Source: Pararhodobacter sp.
GTDB lineage: Bacteria; Pseudomonadota; Alphaproteobacteria; Rhodobacterales; Rhodobacteraceae
NCBI RefSeq assembly: GCF_034676545.1
Contig: NZ_JAUCBZ010000015.1
Span: forward strand, 899,001 to 963,000
Length of the DNA stretch: 64,000 bases
Reading direction: 5' to 3'
Below the pieces are notes generated by a model that saw only the letters and a list, made by a program, of their open reading frames with translations, made no database searches and was not told the origin of the DNA. Within the stretch, counting starts at the first letter, position 1; each line of letters starts with the position of its first letter. Both the position numbers and the translations under genes were made by a program. Of the stretch, positions 34,791 to 42,311 are shown in pieces.

Positions 34791-35081
34791 ATGTCGCGCC
34801 GTTGCGAACTGACCGGTAAAGGCCCGATGAGCGGGAATAACGTGAGCCACGCCAAGAACCGCTCGCGTCGGCGCTTCCTGCCCAATTTGGTGGATGTGAC
34901 GCTTGCGTCCGAATCGCTGGGCAAAAGCTTCAAGCTGAAAATCTCGGCAGCGGCCCTGCGCTCGGTGGATCACCGCGGCGGCCTGGATGGTTTCATGGCC
35001 AAAGCCAAGGATGTCGAGCTGTCGCCACGCGCGCTGAACATCAAGAAAGACATCGCGAAAGCCGCCGCACCGGCTGCCTGA
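34791..35081 (+). CDS. rpmB: 50S ribosomal protein L28
   Basis: A 96-residue protein of the large ribosomal subunit. It starts MSRRCELTGKGPMSGNNVSHAKNR, which is the L28 N-terminal signature, followed by the basic RRRFLPNL and LKISAAALRSVDHRGGLDGF. It lacks the paired cysteines of zinc-binding L28 forms, having only Cys5. ATG 34791 is preceded by ACGAGGAAT. A strong intrinsic terminator lies 30 bp after the stop, so it is probably transcribed alone from a promoter in 34695-34790. Confidence 0.96.
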   Translation: MSRRCELTGKGPMSGNNVSHAKNRSRRRFLPNLVDVTLASESLGKSFKLKISAAALRSVDHRGGLDGFMAKAKDVELSPRALNIKKDIAKAAAPAA

Positions 35082-35109
35082 CCCCGGTTTGATCCCTCTG
35101 GATCGCTGG

Positions 35110-35135
35110 AAGCCCCGCAAATATGCGGGGCTTTT
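35110..35135 (+). terminator. rpmB intrinsic terminator
   Basis: AAGCCCCGCA pairs with TGCGGGGCTT around a short AATA loop and runs into CTTTTCGCGTTTT. It is the clearest rho-independent terminator on the plus strand of the window and lies 29 bp after rpmB. Confidence 0.85.
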
Positions 35136-35196
35136 CGCGTTTTCGGCGATCCGTGCTAGCCTCCTGCGAGAGAACAAGCTGTCAAAGGAATGCGTT

Positions 35197-35632
35197 ATGC
35201 CATCGCCCGCCGACGTCGAAGCCCTGATTGACGCCCATATCAAGGAACTCGCCGACCTGAACGGCTGGGACGCGAGCGCGGGCAAGGACGCATCGGGCGC
35301 CCCCTTGCCGCCGCGCGAAATCCTGATCATCGACACGGTGTCCTTTTTTTTCGCAGACCGCCCTGGCGGGAACGGTTGTCTCGTCGGCGTATCTCAAGTT
35401 TTTGGGGGTGCCGTCGCCCAGTTCCCGGGTCACGCAGGGCTATGTGCGGTTTGTCGATCGCGGTCAGATCAAGACGCCACGCTATGACAGCAACACCAAG
35501 ACCATCACGCTTTGGGTTGCCAATGACATGATGCCCCTGACGCTCGAACAATGTCGGCACCGAGATCGGTATCTGTTTATCCGTTGGTTCCACGGCGGCA
35601 TCATCCATTGCGACCTGCACACAACCCCCTGA
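35197..35632 (+). pseudogene. unknown gene frameshifted at a T8 run
   Basis: A good start (ATG 35197 with AAAGGAA) opens MPSPADVEALIDAHIKEL and stays coding-like up to a run of eight T at 35344-35351. After it, the original frame turns into unlikely sequence, while the +1 frame continues as TALAGTVVSSAYLKFLG to a stop at 35630-35632 (WFHGGIIHCDLHTTP end). With seven T the two parts join into one protein of about 144 residues. This could be a real pseudogene, slippage-controlled expression or a homopolymer sequencing error. No family was recognised. The gene stands alone between the rpmB terminator and folC. Confidence 0.6.
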
Positions 35633-35735
35633 TGGTGTCTCTGACACAGGGTCTGCCCGGCAACCCGCATGTGGCCGACGTCCGCGAGACGTTCTTTCTC
35701 TGCCCAACCTTGGCGCGCAGACGCCGCGCCCGGTT

Positions 35736-35795
35736 TTCATCTTGCCAAAAATACTCTGGGGGTGAGGGCCGCAGGCCCGAGGGGGCAACGCCCCC
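35736..35795 (-). repeat. intergenic 3' element, tail type A (after folC)
   Basis: On the minus strand after the folC stop: GGGGGC-GTT-GCCCCC, GGGCC-TGC-GGCCC, TCACCCCC, then GAGTATTTTTGGCAAGATG from 35756. The first stem begins 3 bp after the stop codon. Confidence 0.7.
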
Positions 35796-35797
35796 TG

Positions 35798-37072
35798 TTA
35801 CCCGTTCTCGCGCAGGATTGCGCCGGCCAGATACAGGGATCCACAGATCAACACCCGCGCCGTGGGGTCTTGCGCGGTGATCTTTGCCAGCGCCTCGGCC
35901 ACCGAGGCGGCCGTCTCGGCGCTGATCCCGGCCTTGCGGGCGGCCGCGGCGGTGTCCTCGGCGGGCAGGGTATTCGCCTCGCCGGGGATCGAGACGGCCA
36001 GCAACCCGTCGGCGTGACCGGCCAAGGGACGCATGAAGCCGGCGATATCCTTGGTGTTCAGCATGCCGCAGATCAGCCGGGTCGGTCGCTCGGGCAGGCG
36101 GTCCAGTGTCGCGGCGATGGCCTGTCCGGCGGCGGGGTTATGCCCGCCATCGAGCCACAGTTCCGCCCCGGGTGCGGCGTCGATCAGCGGGCCCTGGCGC
36201 AGGCGCTGCATCCGGGCAGGCCAGTCGGCGCGGGTCACGGCGGCCTCGAAGGCGGCCTCGCCCATCCCCAGCGCGCGCAGGGCCGCGAGGGCCGCCCCGG
36301 CGTTCTCGATCTGGTGCGGGCCGGGCAGGTTGGGCAGCGGCAGGTCCAGCAAGCCGCGTTCATCCTCGAACACCAGCCGTCCGGCCTCTTCGCGGGCGTG
36401 CCAGTGTTGGCCGCTGGCCATCACCGGAGCACCAAGGCGGGCCGCGCGGGCCTCGATCACCTCAAGCCCCGCCTGCTGTTGCGGGCCGATGATGCAGGGC
36501 ACGCCCCGTTTGATGATTCCGGCCTTTTCACCGGCGATTTCGGCCAGCGTGTCGCCCAAATATTGCTGATGGTCGATGGAGACCGGCGTGATGATGGTCA
36601 GCGCGGGTTTTTCGAGGACGTTGGTGGCGTCCAGGCGCCCGCCCAGGCCGACCTCGAGCAGCACAAAATCGGCTGGTGTGCGGGCAAAGGCGAGGATCGC
36701 GGCGCAGGTGGTGATCTCGAAATAGGTGATCGCCTCGCCACCGTTCACCGCGTAGCATTCATCCAGAATCGCGGTCAGGGCGTCCTCGGTGATCAGCGTT
36801 CCGGCCAGCCGGATGCGTTCATGGAACCGCGCCAGATGCGGCGAGGTATAGGCGTGGACGCGTTTGCCCGCGGCCTCCAGCCCGGCGCGAATCATCGCTT
36901 GCGTGCTGCCCTTGCCATTGGTTCCGGCGATATGGATCACCGGCGGCAGGGCGTCTTGCGGATTGCCCAGCGCCTTGAGCAGACGCCAGACCCGGTCCAG
37001 CGTCAGGTCGATGATCTTGGGGTGCAGGGCCAGCATCCGGGCGAGGATGGCATCGGAATTTGCGGCGCTCAC
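35798..37072 (-). CDS. folC: bifunctional folylpolyglutamate synthase/dihydrofolate synthase
   Basis: A 424-residue Mur-ligase-fold enzyme that adds glutamate to dihydropteroate and to folates. The P-loop is AGTNGKGST near residue 50, with YTSPHLARFHERIRLAG downstream and LDGGHNPAA in the C-terminal half. The start is GTG at 37072, overlapping the accD stop as GTGA, so translation is coupled to accD, a common gene order in proteobacteria. A type A hairpin element follows its stop at once and probably ends the accD-folC transcript. Confidence 0.93.
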   Translation of the reverse strand: MSAANSDAILARMLALHPKIIDLTLDRVWRLLKALGNPQDALPPVIHIAGTNGKGSTQAMIRAGLEAAGKRVHAYTSPHLARFHERIRLAGTLITEDALTAILDECYAVNGGEAITYFEITTCAAILAFARTPADFVLLEVGLGGRLDATNVLEKPALTIITPVSIDHQQYLGDTLAEIAGEKAGIIKRGVPCIIGPQQQAGLEVIEARAARLGAPVMASGQHWHAREEAGRLVFEDERGLLDLPLPNLPGPHQIENAGAALAALRALGMGEAAFEAAVTRADWPARMQRLRQGPLIDAAPGAELWLDGGHNPAAGQAIAATLDRLPERPTRLICGMLNTKDIAGFMRPLAGHADGLLAVSIPGEANTLPAEDTAAAARKAGISAETAASVAEALAKITAQDPTARVLICGSLYLAGAILRENG

Positions 37073-38021
37073 GATGATTTGCTGGCCTCTTTGGGGGTCA
37101 CAGGGTCCGGGCTGGTGGTGGCCTTGGCGGTTTCGGCCTCGTCCGGGGCGGGCAGGTCGCCTTGAACGGCGGGCGGCAGGCCCATCAACATGCGGGTGAT
37201 GGTGATCAACTCGTCGCGCATCTGCATCCGGTGCGTCACCCGGTCCAGCATCCCGTGATCCAGCAGGTATTCGGCGCGCTGGAAGCCTTCCGGCAGTTTC
37301 TCGCGGATGGTCTGTTCGATCACACGCGGCCCGGCAAAGCAGATCAACGCGTTGGGCTCGGCGATCTGCACGTCGCCCAGCATCGCATAACTGGCGGTGA
37401 CGCCGCCGGTGGTCGGGTGGGTCAGCACGCAGATATAGGGCAGGCCCGCTTCCTTGAGCATTTGCAGCGCAACCGTGGTGCGCGGCATCTGCATCAGCGA
37501 CAGGATGCCCTCTTGCATCCGGGCGCCGCCGGCGGCGAGAAGATGATCAGCGGGGCGCGGCGTTCAATGGCGCGTTCGCAGGCGGCGATGATCGCGTTGC
37601 CGACAAACATGCCCATCGAACCGCCCATGAAGGCAAAGCTCTGGGCGGCGGCAACGATTGGCGTGCGGCCGATCTCGCCCTCGGCGACCAGCATTGCCTC
37701 GCGTTCGTTATTGGCCTTTTGCGCGGCTTTCAGGCGTTCTGGGTATTTCTTCTGGTCGCGGAAATGCAGCGGGTCGGCCAAGGGCTCGGGCACCGCGACT
37801 TCGGCGAAAACTCCCGCGTCGAACAAGGCCGCGAACCGGTCGCGCGGGCTGATCGGCATGTGGTGATTGCAGTTGGCGCAGACCTGCAAATTGTCGGTCA
37901 ATTCGCGGTGAAACAGCATGGTGCCGCATTCGGGGCACTTGGTCCACAGGTTCTCGGGCACCTCGCGGCGCGAAAACAGCGAGTTGATCGTCGGACGGAC
38001 GTAGTTCGTGATCCAGTTCAT
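37069..38021 (-). CDS. accD: acetyl-CoA carboxylase carboxyltransferase beta subunit, one-base frameshift
   Basis: AccD transfers the carboxyl group from biotin to acetyl-CoA at the start of fatty acid synthesis. The N-terminal zinc ribbon is present (CPECGTMLF...CANCNHH), and the C-terminal part contains HPTTGGVTASYAMLGD. The expected joint IIFSAAGGARMQEG is broken: one C is missing on the plus strand at about 37536, turning the frame after IIFS into PPAAPGCK with an early stop. Repairing it gives 317 residues, the usual length. Because accD is normally essential, a sequencing error is the likeliest cause. ATG 38021 starts it; folC overlaps its stop. Confidence 0.85.
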
Positions 38022-38092
38022 CGCAGGCCCCTTGTTATCGGTTTCAGATAAGCCGCGCGGCCCATGATTGCAACATTTGCCGATTGCAACAT

Positions 38093-38980
38093 TCAGCGCC
38101 GCCGGAGCCACAATCGACACGCGGCCCAGACCAAAACCATCAGCACCATATCCGAATACAGAAGCGGCCGCAGCAGGGTTTGTGCGGTCTGCGGGTCGGG
38201 GAAATGGAACAGCGCCAGCCCATCCAGCCCGCCCATGACGCTGATCAGCAGAATGGCCATCACATTATTGGCAAAATGCAGCCCCCAGGCCAGCCCCAGG
38301 GACCCGGTGCGCGCCGTCAGATCCGAGGCCGCCAGCCCGAACAGCCCGGTGGTGGCAACGACAATCCAGGTATTTTCGCCCATATCCTGCGGTGAATAAT
38401 GCGCAAAGCCGAACAGCACGGTCGGCACGGTCAGCCAGACCAGCGGCGAGGCAAAACGCGCCGCCAGTTGCCCCTGGATATAGCCGCGAAACACCAGTTC
38501 CTCGGCCCCGGTCTGGATCAGGATGCCCAGCAGCGCCAAGGGCAGGAAGCGCAGCCAGAGTTGCGGATCGGTGGCGATCTCAAGGCCGGGCATGAGCGGT
38601 GTCAGTGCCAGCGCCAGCCCGCCGCCGACCACCAGCATCATGGCCGCGCCCAGCACAAAATCGCGCAAGACCACGGGCGCGCGGCCAAACAGGCTGCGCA
38701 GGCGGCGTGTGTGGAACACCCGCAGCGTGACCGCGACACCCAGCCAGCCGCCCAGAAAGGTGGCGAACAGCAGGATCAGCGACCACGGCTCTGCACCATT
38801 GCCGATCCGCGCCAGCTGCGCCTCGAACCCGTCCAGCCCGGCGATCAGCCACATCACGCCGCCCATGCCGATCATCCCCGCGACATAGAGGCCGATGATC
38901 AGCATCACCCCCAGGATCAACCGCCAGAGCTGGTTCGTGGCGCGGGCCGGGGCAAGATAGGCGGCGTATTGTGGGGTCAT
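38093..38980 (-). CDS. CPBP-family intramembrane metalloprotease
   Basis: A 295-residue membrane protein with about seven to eight hydrophobic helices. It carries the CPBP (Abi/Rce1-like) motifs: EELVFRG with two glutamates, FGFAHYSP with a histidine, and a third motif HFANNV. Family members include the eukaryotic CAAX prenyl protease Rce1 and bacterial bacteriocin-immunity proteins; the bacterial substrate is unknown. ATG 38980 lies 9 bp after the tag stop on the same strand, so it is probably co-transcribed with tag. Confidence 0.87.
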   Translation of the reverse strand: MTPQYAAYLAPARATNQLWRLILGVMLIIGLYVAGMIGMGGVMWLIAGLDGFEAQLARIGNGAEPWSLILLFATFLGGWLGVAVTLRVFHTRRLRSLFGRAPVVLRDFVLGAAMMLVVGGGLALALTPLMPGLEIATDPQLWLRFLPLALLGILIQTGAEELVFRGYIQGQLAARFASPLVWLTVPTVLFGFAHYSPQDMGENTWIVVATTGLFGLAASDLTARTGSLGLAWGLHFANNVMAILLISVMGGLDGLALFHFPDPQTAQTLLRPLLYSDMVLMVLVWAACRLWLRRR

Positions 38981-38988
38981 CAGGGCTT

Positions 38989-39591
38989 TCAGACGGGTTT
39001 GACAAAATCGGCGCGGGCCTTGGCGGCCGTGTCGCGCATCACACAGCCTTCGGCGTGGTCATTGATCAACCCCATCGCTTGCATGAAGGCAAACATGGTG
39101 GTTGGCCCGACGAATTTCCAGCCACGTTTCTTGAGGTCTTTCGACAGCGCGATCGAGGCCACCGAGGTGGTCTGGCTTTGCGGCGCTGCGGTGACATCAG
39201 GTTCAAACCGCCAGACATAAGCGGCGAGCGAGCCGACCTCGTCGATCAGCGCCAGCGCGCGGGCGGCGTTGTTGATCACCGCGTCGATCTTGCCGCGATG
39301 GCGCACGATGCCGGCATCGGCCAACAGGCGTGCCCTGTCGGCGTCGGTATAGGCCGCGACCTTGTGCAGGTCGAACTGGTCGAACGCGGCGCGGAAATTC
39401 TCGCGCTTGTCCAGAATCGTGCGCCAGCTCAGGCCGGATTGAAAGCTTTCCAGGCAGAGTTTTTCAAACAGACGCTGGTCATTGGCGACCGGAAAGCCCC
39501 ATTCGTGATCATGGTAGGGGAAGAACGGCGCGTAATCGCCGCACCAGCCGCAGCGCGGGCGACCGTCGGGGCCGGAAACGAGGGTGCTCAT
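38989..39591 (-). CDS. tag: DNA-3-methyladenine glycosylase I
   Basis: A 200-residue base-excision glycosylase that removes 3-methyladenine from alkylated DNA. It has CGWCG (Cys14 region), YHDHEWG, LFEKLCLESFQSGLSW containing the active-site glutamate, and FVGPTTMFAFMQAMGLINDHAEGC. The histidine and cysteine of this last segment complete the Tag zinc site. Length matches Tag. It is divergent from the nnrU-like gene and precedes a CPBP protease by 9 bp. No adaptive-response operator was recognised in the 132-bp upstream gap. Confidence 0.92.
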   Translation of the reverse strand: MSTLVSGPDGRPRCGWCGDYAPFFPYHDHEWGFPVANDQRLFEKLCLESFQSGLSWRTILDKRENFRAAFDQFDLHKVAAYTDADRARLLADAGIVRHRGKIDAVINNAARALALIDEVGSLAAYVWRFEPDVTAAPQSQTTSVASIALSKDLKKRGWKFVGPTTMFAFMQAMGLINDHAEGCVMRDTAAKARADFVKPV

Positions 39592-39723
39592 GCGGGGCCT
39601 TTGGGTTTGGGGCTCTTGCGTCGATTTTGGCCATTCTCAGGGTTTGGCGACGCGCGTCAACTCATCGCGTTGCATCGGCGGATGTCCCGGGGCAGGGTGC
39701 GGCGATCAAGATGAGGTTTCAGG

Positions 39724-40413
39724 ATGCAGGGTTGGGGTGGATTCGCGCTGGCAATGGCGGTGTTTTTCGGTGCGCATGCGGTGCCGGTGCGGCCACAGAT
39801 CAAAGGGCCGATGGTGGCGCTGCTGGGGCGCGCGGGCTTTGGGTTGGCCTATTCGGCGCTGTCGATCGGCTTGCTGACCTGGGTGATCGTCGAGGCCGGG
39901 CGCGCGCCCTTCGTGCCGCTGTGGTATGCCGCGCCGTGGCAAACCCATGCGGCGCTGACGCTGATGGCCCTGACCTGTGTGTTGGCCGCCTATGCGATTG
40001 CCGGGCGCAATCCGTTCTCGTTCGGCAGCCGTGCCGCGCCGTTCGACCCTGAGCATCCGGGCATTGCCGGGGTCAGTCGGCATCCGGTTCTGTTGGCGCT
40101 GGGCTTGTGGGGTCTGTCGCATCTGATCGCCAATGGCGATCTGGCGCATGTGCTGCTGTTCGGGCCGATGACCGCGTTTGCGCTGCTGGGGATGGGGCTG
40201 ATCGACCGACGCAAGCGGCGCGACTGGGGCGCGGAGGTCTGGCAGGCGCGCGCGCGGCGCACCTCGCTGTTCCCGTTTGCAGCGCTGATTTCGGGGCGCT
40301 GGCGGCCCCATGCCTGGCCCCGTGTGGGGCCGCTGTTGGCCGGGTTGGCGGTTTACGGGTTGCTCTTGTGGCTGCATCCGCTGGTGATCGGCGTGGACCC
40401 GCTGATCCTGTGA
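39724..40413 (+). CDS. NnrU-family membrane protein
   Basis: A 229-residue integral membrane protein with about six hydrophobic segments and the NnrU features: HAVPVRPQIK near the N-terminus, FSRHP-like VSRHPVLLALGLWGLSHL in the middle (residues ~115-135) and short charged loops. NnrU was first seen near denitrification genes in Rhodobacter, but its activity is unclear. The SRHP motif recalls isoprenylcysteine methyltransferase-type membrane enzymes. No nitrogen-oxide gene is nearby. It converges on the CoxG-like gene with 9 bp between stops. Confidence 0.8.
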   Translation: MQGWGGFALAMAVFFGAHAVPVRPQIKGPMVALLGRAGFGLAYSALSIGLLTWVIVEAGRAPFVPLWYAAPWQTHAALTLMALTCVLAAYAIAGRNPFSFGSRAAPFDPEHPGIAGVSRHPVLLALGLWGLSHLIANGDLAHVLLFGPMTAFALLGMGLIDRRKRRDWGAEVWQARARRTSLFPFAALISGRWRPHAWPRVGPLLAGLAVYGLLLWLHPLVIGVDPLIL

Positions 40414-40422
40414 GCCGCGCGG

Positions 40423-40974
40423 TTAGTCCTTGCCCAGCATCCGCTTGAACCAGCCTTTTTTCGGCGCGTCGCCCTCGGTTTCGGCGGAGTCGGTTTCGGC
40501 GGCCTCGTCCTCGTCCTCGGGGCCTTCCAGCGCGTCCTGAAAGCGGGCAAAGAAATCATCGGCCATCTTGCGGGCGAACCCGTCGATGATCCGGCTGCCC
40601 AATTGCGCCAGCTTGCCGCCGACCTTGGCCTCGACCTCGTAGGACAACAAGGTGCCCGCGGTGCCATCCTCGGTGGTTGCGGGGGCCAGGGTGACATGCG
40701 CGGCCCCCTTGGCAAAGCCCGCAGCGCCGCCCTTGCCTTCGCCGTTCAGCGTCAGGCTTTGGCCGTCCACCCGATCCGAGATCGTCACGCCGCCGGCGAA
40801 TTTCGCTTTGACCGGGCCGACCTTCTGCACGACGACGGCCTCGAACCCATCCTCGGGCGAGCCGGTCAGTTCCTCGCACCCGGGCACGCAGGCCTTGAGC
40901 ACCTCAGGGTTCAAAAGCGCGGCCCAGACGACATCGGGGGCGGCGGCAATGGTGCGGCTGTCGATCATTTGCAT
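40423..40974 (-). CDS. CoxG-like SRPBCC protein
   Basis: A 183-residue SRPBCC/START-fold protein of the CO dehydrogenase subunit G (CoxG) family. The start MIDSRTIAAAPDVVWAALLNPEVLKACVPGCEEL is diagnostic, and VKAKFAGGVTISD and GGKLAQLGSRIIDGFARKMADDFF follow. The core ends at about residue 150; a tail rich in Asp/Glu and then basic (KKGWFKRMLGKD) may be a membrane-binding helix. CoxG is thought to recruit Mo-hydroxylases to membranes, but no coxMSL genes are in the window. ATG 40974 follows GAGGCCCCTCC. A role with a distant Mo enzyme is inferred only from the family. Confidence 0.85.
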   Translation of the reverse strand: MQMIDSRTIAAAPDVVWAALLNPEVLKACVPGCEELTGSPEDGFEAVVVQKVGPVKAKFAGGVTISDRVDGQSLTLNGEGKGGAAGFAKGAAHVTLAPATTEDGTAGTLLSYEVEAKVGGKLAQLGSRIIDGFARKMADDFFARFQDALEGPEDEDEAAETDSAETEGDAPKKGWFKRMLGKD

Positions 40975-41082
40975 CGGAGGGGCCTCGTTTGAAGACGCGT
41001 TGGCGCGACGATACGGAAAACGCCGCCACAGGGAAAGCCACCTTAGATCGGTGATGTCGGTGTTGCAGCGCGTGGCGCGTGC

Positions 41083-41124
41083 AAAAAAAATGACCTTGCC
41101 AAGCGCGCGGCTTGCCAAGGTCAT
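41083..41124 (-). terminator. intrinsic terminator of the Hsp20-DUF1150 operon
   Basis: ATGACCTTGGCAAGC pairs with GCTTGGCAAGGTCAT at 14 of 15 positions around a five-base loop, followed on the minus strand by eight T (41090-41083). It starts 26 bp after the DUF1150 stop and is a textbook rho-independent terminator. Confidence 0.9.
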
Positions 41125-41149
41125 ATCGTTTGCGCCCACAGGGTCGGTC

Positions 41150-41371
41150 TTAGTGCACGCTGACCGGTGCCCAGTCGTTTTCGCGCGCCAGCATGAACGC
41201 ATCCGACCGATGGCGGGCAAGCGCCAGACATTCGCCCTCAGGGGTGTGAACCCCCCAGACCGCGCCATCCTCGGGCAGTTGCGCCCTGATCTCGTCGGGC
41301 AGCGATTCGCGGGCGACTTCGCGGATATAGGTGGCCTGACCCTTTGGCAGATCGTCATATGGGGTTTCCAT
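41150..41371 (-). CDS. DUF1150 family protein
   Basis: A 73-residue protein of the alphaproteobacterial DUF1150 family, starting METPYDDLPKGQATYIREV and ending with the conserved LARHRSDAFMLARENDWAPVSVH. It has no known activity. In this group the gene regularly sits just after a small heat-shock gene, as here: it begins 14 bp after the Hsp20 stop on the same strand. ATG 41371 has AGGAGG ahead of it. An intrinsic terminator follows. Its pairing with Hsp20 suggests a heat-induced accessory role. Confidence 0.85.
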   Translation of the reverse strand: METPYDDLPKGQATYIREVARESLPDEIRAQLPEDGAVWGVHTPEGECLALARHRSDAFMLARENDWAPVSVH

Positions 41372-41384
41372 CACAGCCTCCTTT

Positions 41385-41798
41385 TCAGCCTCGCGTAATT
41401 GGAATCGTCCGAACCACGGTTTCGGGTTCGCGCCGCTCAAGTGACACTTTGAGCAAGCCATTGTCCAGCGCTGCGGCGCTGACTTCGACGCCTTCGGCCA
41501 GCGCAAAGATGCGCCGGAACTGGCGGGTGGCGATACCGCGGTGCAAGAACACGCGGTCCTCGGCCGGGTCGCCTTGTTGGCCGCGCACGACCAGTTGGCG
41601 ATCCTCGAGCGTGATGCTGATATCCTCGGGGCGGAACCCGGCGACGGCCAGTGTGATCACATAGCGGGTCGGTTCTATCAGCTCGATGTTGAACGGCGGA
41701 TAACCGTCTGCGCCGGCTCTGGCGGTGCGTTCGACAAGCCGTTCAAGCGGCTCGAACCCCAGCAGAAGCGGGTGCGATGGGAAAGCAAATTTGTTCAT
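41385..41798 (-). CDS. small heat-shock protein Hsp20 (IbpA-like)
   Basis: A 137-residue alpha-crystallin-domain holdase that binds unfolding proteins. It begins MNKFAFPSHPLLLGFEPLERLVERTA, which is typical of alphaproteobacterial Hsp20. The alpha-crystallin core spans about residues 33-125 (PPFNIELIEPTRYVITLAVAGF...LVVRGQQ...LENGLLKVSL-like LDNGLLKVSLERREPE). The C-terminal IPI motif (TIPITRG) plugs neighbouring subunits in the oligomer. A sigma-32-type promoter lies upstream (41866-41894). It is co-transcribed with the DUF1150 gene and divergent from the YdcH-like gene. Confidence 0.92.
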   Translation of the reverse strand: MNKFAFPSHPLLLGFEPLERLVERTARAGADGYPPFNIELIEPTRYVITLAVAGFRPEDISITLEDRQLVVRGQQGDPAEDRVFLHRGIATRQFRRIFALAEGVEVSAAALDNGLLKVSLERREPETVVRTIPITRG

Positions 41799-41865
41799 GG
41801 CATGGTCCTGTAGCAGCGACACAACGCCCAATCCCCGACTCTGCGGCAGACCGGACACGACACCG

Positions 41866-41897
41866 ATATGGGGACCATTTATCACACCTGCAAGGGG
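41866..41897 (-). promoter_or_regulatory. RpoH (sigma-32) type promoter of hsp20
   Basis: On the minus strand, CCCCTTGCA (-35, 41897-41889) is separated by 15 bp from CCCCATAT (-10, 41873-41866). This fits the heat-shock consensus CTTGAA-N13..17-CCCCATNT, with a perfect -10 box. It lies about 68 bp upstream of the Hsp20 start, leaving room for a leader. Confidence 0.68.
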
Positions 41898-41975
41898 CTG
41901 AATGCTTTGCCAGAACGCCGAGGATTGGCTAGACTGCGAAAATCGGGCCCATAACAAGATTGAGTCGCAGCGCTG

Positions 41976-42194
41976 ATGAATGCCGCCGTTGAGTTGAACC
42001 ACGAAGAGGTCCTGCGCGTGAAGCTGGAGGTTCTCAAGCGTGAGCATCGTGATCTGGATGATGCGATTGCCGCCATGCATGACCGTGGCACAAGCGATGA
42101 ACTGGCGATGAAACGCCTGAAAAAGCGCAAACTGGCGCTCAAGGACGAGATTTCGCGGATCGAGGACGAGTTGACGCCGGATATCATCGCCTGA
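41976..42194 (+). CDS. YdcH/DUF465 family protein
   Basis: A 72-residue, highly charged helical protein of the DUF465 (YdcH) family. HRDLDDAIAAMHDRG and the basic stretch LKKRKLALKDEISRIEDEL are the conserved family parts and suggest a short antiparallel coiled coil. No function is known for the family. ATG 41976 is in a modest context (GCAGCGCTG). It is transcribed away from hsp20 and ends 117 bp before the start of the VHL-like secreted protein. Confidence 0.8.
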   Translation: MNAAVELNHEEVLRVKLEVLKREHRDLDDAIAAMHDRGTSDELAMKRLKKRKLALKDEISRIEDELTPDIIA

Positions 42195-42311
42195 GCCGAA
42201 AACTTCACGATTTCGAGAAAATTGGCCAAAAACTTGCGTCAAAAGATAGGTACATCTAGCCTGTCGGTATTGATTGCTTGCTTTGCCCTTTCAAAATCGG
42301 AGTCCAGTCTC

